Of a DNA stretch of 40,385 nucleotides, positions 35,514 to 40,385 are shown piece by piece. The notes below the pieces were generated by a model that was given only the letters and a program-made list of their open reading frames with translations, ran no database searches and was not told the DNA's origin. The DNA is taken from contig CANPXP010000024.1 of NCBI GenBank assembly GCA_947586255.1, forward strand, positions 1 through 40,385, given 5' to 3'. The position numbers and the translations under genes were made by a program. This stretch comes from an uncultured Lachnospiraceae bacterium (lineage in GTDB: Bacteria; Bacillota; Clostridia; Lachnospirales; Lachnospiraceae). Each line of letters starts with the position of its first letter. Position 1 is the stretch's first letter.

Positions 35514-36650
35514 ATGGGAAAAAGCATGGACGGGACAGCACCGGCAAAGCAGCGCATGGCGCAGCAGGATATCGCTAAAGGAATCGCCATACTGGTCGTT
35601 CTCGTAGTGCATACGATGTCGCTGCCGACCGTTTTTTACAATCGGTTTATGGCCTGTCTGGGCTATGTGCTGCCGTTCTTCTTTTTCATGTCCGGTTACA
35701 ATTACAGGCCGCACCGTGCCAGCTATGCCGAGAATATCCGCAAGCGCGCCCGTCAGCTGATCGTGCCGTTTCTGGTGTACACGATCGGCGTGGGTGTCGT
35801 GATGGGAGCTTATCTGATTCTGCGCGGCGAGGCGACCCTGCGGCAGGTGTCTTTGTCGATTGTGCAGACGCTGCTGACCAGATATACGTTTGTGCTGTTT
35901 GGCGTGACGATAGATTATTCCATGACGCTGTATGTTCTCATGGCGCCTTTCTGGTTTCTTCAGTACATGATGGTCGGCTATCTGATCTTCTATGCGGTGG
36001 CGGATTATGCGCTGGAAAACATGGGCCGTTTCGCCTCGGTGAATGGCTGCCTGATCGGTGTGACGATGATTCTGGAAGCCTTCGGCCTGCATCTGCCGTG
36101 GGGAATCGATGTGGCGCCGGCGATTGCGAGCTTTATGCTGTTCGGCGCGCTGTTCGGACAGCATCGGGTGCTGCACAGCGGCACGACGCGGACGCGCTAT
36201 GTCGTGCTCAACGCGGTTGTGGCGTTTGCCATCTGTCTTGTTCTGGGTCTGATGCATCCGCTGGCGGGGATGATGATAGCCGGGCGCATCGCATGGCAGC
36301 TCGGCCCCTGGGAGGTGCCGCTCACCCTGCTGATGTCGATACTCAGTTCCTATACTCTGAACAATGTGGGCCGGCTGATCGACAGGATTCCGGTAGTCAA
36401 CGGCCTGCTTGGCTGGATCGGGCGCAACACTTTGCCGATCTTGCTGCTGCACCAGAGTTTCGCGCAGCTGATCTCCGATGTTACCGGGTTTAAGAAGGGC
36501 AGCAACATGATGGAAGAGGGCACCGTCGAGACGATGGACTGGAGCCAGCTTGCGCTGTATGTGCTGATGCTGATTCTGGTGTGCGTTTATGTATGGCTGT
36601 GGGGCAAGTGCAAGAGTGCGATTATGCGGAAACGCTCTGCATCGAAATAG
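35514..36650 (+). CDS. Integral membrane acyltransferase (acyltransferase-3 family)
   Basis: The 378-residue protein has about ten hydrophobic segments and the N-terminal signature DIAKGIAILVVLVVHTMSLP, where the family has its conserved histidine. A second mark is LPFFFFMSGYNYRP. Members transfer acyl groups such as acetyl or succinyl to sugars, peptidoglycan or surface glycans. GGGAGGAAAT precedes the ATG, 16 bases after the MATE fusion stop, so it is the last gene of the module. The acceptor is unknown. An AT-rich stretch of about 60 bases follows and marks the boundary to coaD. Confidence 0.88.
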   Translation: MGKSMDGTAPAKQRMAQQDIAKGIAILVVLVVHTMSLPTVFYNRFMACLGYVLPFFFFMSGYNYRPHRASYAENIRKRARQLIVPFLVYTIGVGVVMGAYLILRGEATLRQVSLSIVQTLLTRYTFVLFGVTIDYSMTLYVLMAPFWFLQYMMVGYLIFYAVADYALENMGRFASVNGCLIGVTMILEAFGLHLPWGIDVAPAIASFMLFGALFGQHRVLHSGTTRTRYVVLNAVVAFAICLVLGLMHPLAGMMIAGRIAWQLGPWEVPLTLLMSILSSYTLNNVGRLIDRIPVVNGLLGWIGRNTLPILLLHQSFAQLISDVTGFKKGSNMMEEGTVETMDWSQLALYVLMLILVCVYVWLWGKCKSAIMRKRSASK

Positions 36651-36663
36651 TCTGGTCCGCAAG

Positions 36664-36733
36664 TCTTATCAAACAAAATTCTTAAAAAAAATTTAAAAAA
36701 GATAGAGACTTTTTCCGAAAATTGATTTATTAT
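36664..36733 (+). promoter_or_regulatory. AT-rich spacer with possible coaD promoter
   Basis: This stretch contains long A and T runs (CTTAAAAAAAATTTAAAAAA) and a -10-like TATTAT at 36728-36733; no convincing -35 is seen. It is much more AT-rich than its surroundings. It may act as an UP-element-like region or be the edge of the inserted module. Confidence 0.35.
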
Positions 36734-36776
36734 GGTTAAGACAGCATCAAAATGAGGGAAGGGTAATCTGTCTTAT

Positions 36777-37265
36777 ATGAAAGCGGCAATTTATCCGGGC
36801 AGCTTTGATCCGGTGACCTACGGGCATCTGGATATCATCAGGCGCGCGGCGGAAATTTTTGACGAATTAACGGTCAGTGTACTGAACAATAAAATTAAGA
36901 CTCCATTGTTTTCTGTGGAAGAACGTGTTAAGATGTTAGAGGAGGCCACGAAGGATCTGCCCAATGTCAGGATAGATTCTTTCAGCGGCCTGTTGATCGA
37001 TTATGCCAGGGAGCAGAATATCCACGTGGCGATCAGGGGACTCCGCGCCATCACGGATTTCGAGTATGAGCTGCAGATCGCCCAGACCAACAGAAAGTTT
37101 TCAAACGGAGAGCTGGACACGATGTTTCTGACGACCAGTCTGGAATACGCGTACCTGAGTTCCTCCACGGTGAAGGAAATCGCCAGCTTTAACGGGGACA
37201 TTTCGCAGTGTGTACCGGAGTTTGTAGCCAGATCGATCTATGCAAAATACGGATATGGCAGATAG
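36777..37265 (+). CDS. coaD: Pantetheine-phosphate adenylyltransferase
   Basis: CoaD adenylates 4'-phosphopantetheine, the penultimate step of coenzyme A synthesis. The 162-residue protein has the nucleotidyltransferase start [20 protein letters not shown], with the HxGH-like TYGHLD, then [20 protein letters not shown] and the C-terminal [19 protein letters not shown]. All are typical and the length is normal. A coiled-coil protein gene overlaps its stop codon through a ribosome site. Confidence 0.96.
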   Translation: MKAAIYPGSFDPVTYGHLDIIRRAAEIFDELTVSVLNNKIKTPLFSVEERVKMLEEATKDLPNVRIDSFSGLLIDYAREQNIHVAIRGLRAITDFEYELQIAQTNRKFSNGELDTMFLTTSLEYAYLSSSTVKEIASFNGDISQCVPEFVARSIYAKYGYGR

Positions 37266-37273
37266 GAGCAAGA

Positions 37274-37879
37274 ATGAGCAGTAGAATCGAACAACTGATC
37301 GACGAGATCGAGGATTATATTGACGGCTGCAAGTATCAGCCCTTGTCCAAGACGAATATTATCGTCAACAAGGAGGAGATCGACGAGCTCCTGCGTGAGC
37401 TGCGCATGAAGACGCCGGACGAGATCAAGCGCTACCAGAAGATCATCAGCAACAAGGAGGCGATCCTGAACGACGCGCGCGCCAAGGCGGAGGCGCTCAT
37501 CAAGGACGCGACCGCCCAGACGACGGAACTGATCAATGAGCATGAGATCATGCAGCAGGCGTATGCGCAGGCGAACGAGGTTGTCCGGATGGCGACGCAG
37601 CAGGCGCAGGAGATTCTCAACAACGCCACGGCGGAGGCCAACGGCGTCAGGACGTCGGCGATGCAGTACCTGGACGATATGCTGGCGAATCTGGAGAGCG
37701 CCATGACGGCGACGCTTGCCACGACTACCGAGCACTACGAGAGTTTTTACAATACGATCAACGGATACAATGAGACTGTCAAGGCGAACCGCGCGGAACT
37801 CAGGCCCGCACAGGTGGAGCAGATGCTCAAGGAGGCGGAGGGCGACGGAGACATCGACGGCGCAGGCCTGCGGAATTGA
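37274..37879 (+). CDS. Coiled-coil cytoplasmic protein (DivIVA/ATP-synthase-stalk-like), function unknown
   Basis: ATG 37274 follows AGGAG, which overlaps the coaD stop. The 201-residue protein is highly helical: an N-terminal IEQLIDEIEDYIDGCKYQPL, then a long heptad-like coiled coil (about 60-150) rich in Ala, Glu, Gln and Lys, with pieces such as KDATAQTTELINEHEIMQQA. Such proteins follow coaD in many Lachnospiraceae and are often labelled only as ATPase-like. The N-terminal part recalls DivIVA-like scaffold proteins. No signal or membrane segment is present. A terminator closes the unit. Confidence 0.75.
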   Translation: MSSRIEQLIDEIEDYIDGCKYQPLSKTNIIVNKEEIDELLRELRMKTPDEIKRYQKIISNKEAILNDARAKAEALIKDATAQTTELINEHEIMQQAYAQANEVVRMATQQAQEILNNATAEANGVRTSAMQYLDDMLANLESAMTATLATTTEHYESFYNTINGYNETVKANRAELRPAQVEQMLKEAEGDGDIDGAGLRN

Positions 37880-37937
37880 TTTTCGGGGAGGGCGGCTGCC
37901 TGTCCCGACAGATACATATGAGAGAACATGAGAGAAT

Positions 37938-37969
37938 AAACAAGCCGGTTTCTATAAACCGGCTTGTTT
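37938..37969 (+). terminator. Strong rho-independent terminator
   Basis: A perfect 14-bp stem AAACAAGCCGGTTT (37938-37951) and its complement (37956-37969) enclose the loop CTAT and end in TTT. Because the stem has A and T runs at both feet it could work in both directions. It ends the coaD unit. Confidence 0.88.
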
Positions 37970-38006
37970 CGGTCAGCCGGTCGGCTGCGTTTGATGGAGT
38001 GATTGT

Positions 38007-39416
38007 GTGAGAGGGAAGAGACAGGGCCGGATTCGCATATACAGAGCGATACTGGCGGCATTTTTGGCGATCGGTATATTGTATATGGCGCCGGTCGGCG
38101 CCGCTTACGCGGAGAATCCGGATCCGCCGGAGGCGGCGCCGGTCGTCGTGGTGATCGATCCGGGACACGGCGGAGAGAACCTGGGCGCGGAGTACGAAGA
38201 TTACACGGAAAAAGAGATGACAATGACCGTGGCGAAAGCCATGAAGGAGGAGCTGGAGAAATATGAGGGCGTCGTCGTCTATCTCACGAGAGAGGGCGAC
38301 GAGGAACTCTCCCTGGATGATCGCTGCGCCTATGCCGAGAGCGTCGGCGCGGATTTTATGTTCTGCCTGCACTTCAATATGTCCGGGGAACATGATCTGT
38401 TCGGCGCGGAGTGCTGGGTGTCGGCCTTCGGGGAGTATTATAGCAAGGGCTACAGCTTTGCGAGTATCGAGATCGGTATGCTGAAGGAACTGGGGCTGTA
38501 TTCCCGCGGGATCAAGACGAGACTCAACAGCAGGGGGAGCGATTACTACGGTATCATCAATCACTCCGTGGAGCGAGGATTGCCCTGCGTGCTCATCGAA
38601 CACTGTCACCTCGATCAGGCGAACGATCAGCCCTTCTATGACCACGATGAGAAGCTGAAAGCCTTCGGCAGACTGGACGCCACGGCGGCGGCGAAATATT
38701 TCCGGCTGCGCTCCGGGAAACTCGGTGTGGATTACAGCGACTACGAGGTTGTCTCCGTGCCTGTCCCGTCGGGCGTGGTGCGCCCGGACCAGACAGAGCC
38801 GGACGTGTGCGTGATCGACGTGACGGATCAGGATATGGAGACGGGAGAAGTGACGGTGGAGGTGTCCGCTGCGGATTACGACAGCGGGATGCTGTATTAC
38901 ACCTACAGTTACGACAACGGCGAGACCTTTTCCGAGCGGCAGAGATGGCCCGACGAGGAGGTGGACACCTTTCGTTTCACCATGCAGGTGCCGCCCCATA
39001 TCGTGCCGCAGATCGTTGTGAACGCGTACAACGGCTATGACCTGTACACAGCCAGCAATATGGTGTCTCTGCCATCGATGGACTACAAGACGGCCGAGGA
39101 GCTTGCGGCCGAGCAGGCGCAGAAGGAGGCGTTGGAGAGCGCCGCCGACAATGTGGCGGAGGGCGCGGAAGGCGAGAACGGCGATGCCGCCGAGCGCAAG
39201 CGGGAAAACGCCAGACTGAAGCAGGTCGATTTGCCTCAAACGGAGGAGAAATCCCTGTCGTTTGGCTATTTTCTGGGCGTCTGCGGCGTGTGCGTGCTGC
39301 TCGTGCTGGGTATGATGCTCTCCATGATTCTGATTCTGCGCGGTTATCGGCGAAAGAGGCGGTGCCGGAGACGGTCTAACAGACAGCGCGGAGCGCGAGA
39401 TAGCACAGGGCGGTGA
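38007..39416 (+). CDS. N-acetylmuramoyl-L-alanine amidase (Amidase_3) with C-terminal membrane anchor
   Basis: The 469-residue protein starts at GTG 38007, eight bases after GGAG. A signal segment (about 12-36, ending near AYAEN) leads to an Amidase_3 domain that cleaves the link between MurNAc and the stem peptide. Zinc and catalytic residues are visible: His54 (DPGHGGE), Glu70, His122 (CLHFNMSG) and Glu198 (LIEHCHLD). A beta-sandwich-like region (about 255-360) follows, then a charged helical linker and a membrane segment (about 418-443) before a very basic tail (RRKRRCRRRSNRQR). The enzyme is thus probably held at the outer face of the membrane. The 3' end overlaps the convergent gene by 41 bases. 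Confidence 0.9.
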   Translation: MRGKRQGRIRIYRAILAAFLAIGILYMAPVGAAYAENPDPPEAAPVVVVIDPGHGGENLGAEYEDYTEKEMTMTVAKAMKEELEKYEGVVVYLTREGDEELSLDDRCAYAESVGADFMFCLHFNMSGEHDLFGAECWVSAFGEYYSKGYSFASIEIGMLKELGLYSRGIKTRLNSRGSDYYGIINHSVERGLPCVLIEHCHLDQANDQPFYDHDEKLKAFGRLDATAAAKYFRLRSGKLGVDYSDYEVVSVPVPSGVVRPDQTEPDVCVIDVTDQDMETGEVTVEVSAADYDSGMLYYTYSYDNGETFSERQRWPDEEVDTFRFTMQVPPHIVPQIVVNAYNGYDLYTASNMVSLPSMDYKTAEELAAEQAQKEALESAADNVAEGAEGENGDAAERKRENARLKQVDLPQTEEKSLSFGYFLGVCGVCVLLVLGMMLSMILILRGYRRKRRCRRRSNRQRGARDSTGR

Positions 39417-40380
39417 GAAGAGTCTGCATGACCTTGTGAAAGACATAAGGGCGCAGGGACAGATCCGTGCGGCTGATCATGCTGTAGGTCTGGGCGATAC
39501 AGGAGAAACCGCCGAAGGGAAGCAGGATCAGGATCGGATAAAAAAGTGATTGACCGGAGCAGTCGATACCGCTCGTGATTTCCAAAAGACACCGAAAAAT
39601 GTGTAAAACTGTGTTACCGGCGTGCGGAAACGGCAGGAAGACGATGCTCAGCAGGTTGAAGAAAATCATGTAACCGCCCAGTCTTGCAATGCCAATCAGC
39701 CCCGACAGCACGGCGGCGTCGACAGCGGCCGTCAGAGGCATGGGAGCCGCAGCGCCTGCGGGGATACGGGCTGTCTTTTCCTCCGAAGCGGCGCCCATCG
39801 AAGCGGCCTGTGCGATGCCCGCAAGCCTGCGTCTGCGGACCGGAGGGGAAAGCAGGCGGCGAAAGAGCGGCAGGATGCGGCACAGGACAAAACCGTACAC
39901 AAGCGGGACGCCGTACATGATCAGGAAGGGAAGAAGCGGCTTGTCGATGGCGAGAGCGGGCACCACGTAACTTAAGAAGTAGATCGGCCCGATATTGTTG
40001 CAGAAATAAAGAAGGCGCGCGCCCTCCTCGCGGGAGAGCTGTCCCGTCTCACACAGTTCGCCGACGATTCTGGCGCCCATCGGGAAACCGCAGAGGAAGC
40101 CCATGACGATCGTGTAGGAACCGTTTTTGGAGACGCCGAACAGCGTGTGCAGGAGCGGGTGGAGCAGACTGACGAAGCCTTCCGTCAGGTGCATCCGGAT
40201 CATGACGCCGGAGAGAATCATGAAGGGGAGCAGCGTGGGCACCATTTTTTCAAGCCAGAGCGCAAGTCCATTGGAGGCGTACTCAACGGCAAGAGCGGGA
40301 AAGCGGAGAAGAAGCGCGATCAGGTAGAGAGACAGGGCGGTGAACAGCAGGCGGTACAGCTTGTCGGCGGTCTGGCGCAT
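39376..40380 (-). CDS. ylbJ: YlbJ-like nucleoside-recognition (GATE) domain membrane protein
   Basis: The 334-residue minus-strand gene encodes about eight hydrophobic segments with the GATE-type signatures LPFMILSGVMIRM, MGFLCGFPMGARIVGELCE and YFCNNIGPIYFLSYVV. The order coaD then ylbJ is seen in Bacillus, where YlbJ is a sporulation membrane protein; here a coiled-coil gene and the amidase lie between them and the direction is reversed. It may be a sporulation-associated channel or transporter component; no substrate can be named. The start codon ATG is five bases from the window end, so the ribosome site is only partly visible. Confidence 0.82.
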   Translation of the reverse strand: MRQTADKLYRLLFTALSLYLIALLLRFPALAVEYASNGLALWLEKMVPTLLPFMILSGVMIRMHLTEGFVSLLHPLLHTLFGVSKNGSYTIVMGFLCGFPMGARIVGELCETGQLSREEGARLLYFCNNIGPIYFLSYVVPALAIDKPLLPFLIMYGVPLVYGFVLCRILPLFRRLLSPPVRRRRLAGIAQAASMGAASEEKTARIPAGAAAPMPLTAAVDAAVLSGLIGIARLGGYMIFFNLLSIVFLPFPHAGNTVLHIFRCLLEITSGIDCSGQSLFYPILILLPFGGFSCIAQTYSMISRTDLSLRPYVFHKVMQTLLTALCYLALRAVC

Positions 40381-40385
40381 TGGGG

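Noticed and set aside
36661-36776. Terminator between the acyltransferase and coaD
   Set aside because: Only a 6-base AAGTCT/AGACTT pairing with a loop of about 40 bases is seen, too weak to call.

Overview
The window looks like a chromosomal segment of an anaerobic gut-type Firmicute, most likely a Lachnospiraceae member. The base composition is GC-rich, starts are preceded by strong AGGAGG-type ribosome sites, promoters are of the TTGACA/TATAAT type, and several gene neighbours (rsmD, coaD, ylbJ-like) follow Firmicute order. Nearly all genes lie on the + strand; only the last one is on the minus strand. I see no rRNA, tRNA, CRISPR array, insertion sequence or phage gene.

Layout. 1-543: C-terminal part of a BaiN/HI0933-type flavoprotein. 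614-5264: a four-gene carbohydrate ABC importer (ATPase, two permeases, lipoprotein binding protein with an extra C-terminal membrane segment). 5376-6116: OB-fold-like lipoprotein. 6207-10866: FAD-dependent dehydrogenase, then proB, a DUF896 to 5-formyl-THF cyclo-ligase fusion, and proA (proline synthesis with a folate enzyme inserted). 10888-11599: an ArsR/SmtB zinc-type regulator with its operator and a small HMA metal-binding protein, without the usual P-type ATPase. 11711-19874: a long, tightly packed run of hybrid sensor kinase, lipoprotein, cobalamin methionine synthase, ilvB and ilvN. 19880-23453: a second promoter drives a second ilvN-like gene and ilvC, followed by leuC and leuD. 23491-25106: two uncharacterised genes, the second with a PD-(D/E)XK-like motif. 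25153-32207: a 7TM hybrid kinase followed by topoisomerase IV genes (parE, parC) and rsmD.

32208-36650 is the most unusual part. A STAS anti-sigma-antagonist-like protein, an APH/choline-kinase-like phosphotransferase, a MATE transporter fused to an RsbW/SpoIIAB-like ATPase domain, and a membrane acyltransferase form one compact module. It sits between rsmD and coaD, which are neighbours in many Firmicutes. It has its own promoter region with a palindrome over the -35 and a 10-bp direct repeat spaced 21 bp. I propose that a partner-switching pair (STAS plus kinase) controls, or is controlled by, the MATE exporter. This is inferred from domain content and gene order only.

36777-40380: coaD, a coiled-coil protein, a strong terminator, a membrane-anchored cell-wall amidase, and a convergent ylbJ-like membrane protein whose 3' end overlaps the amidase gene.
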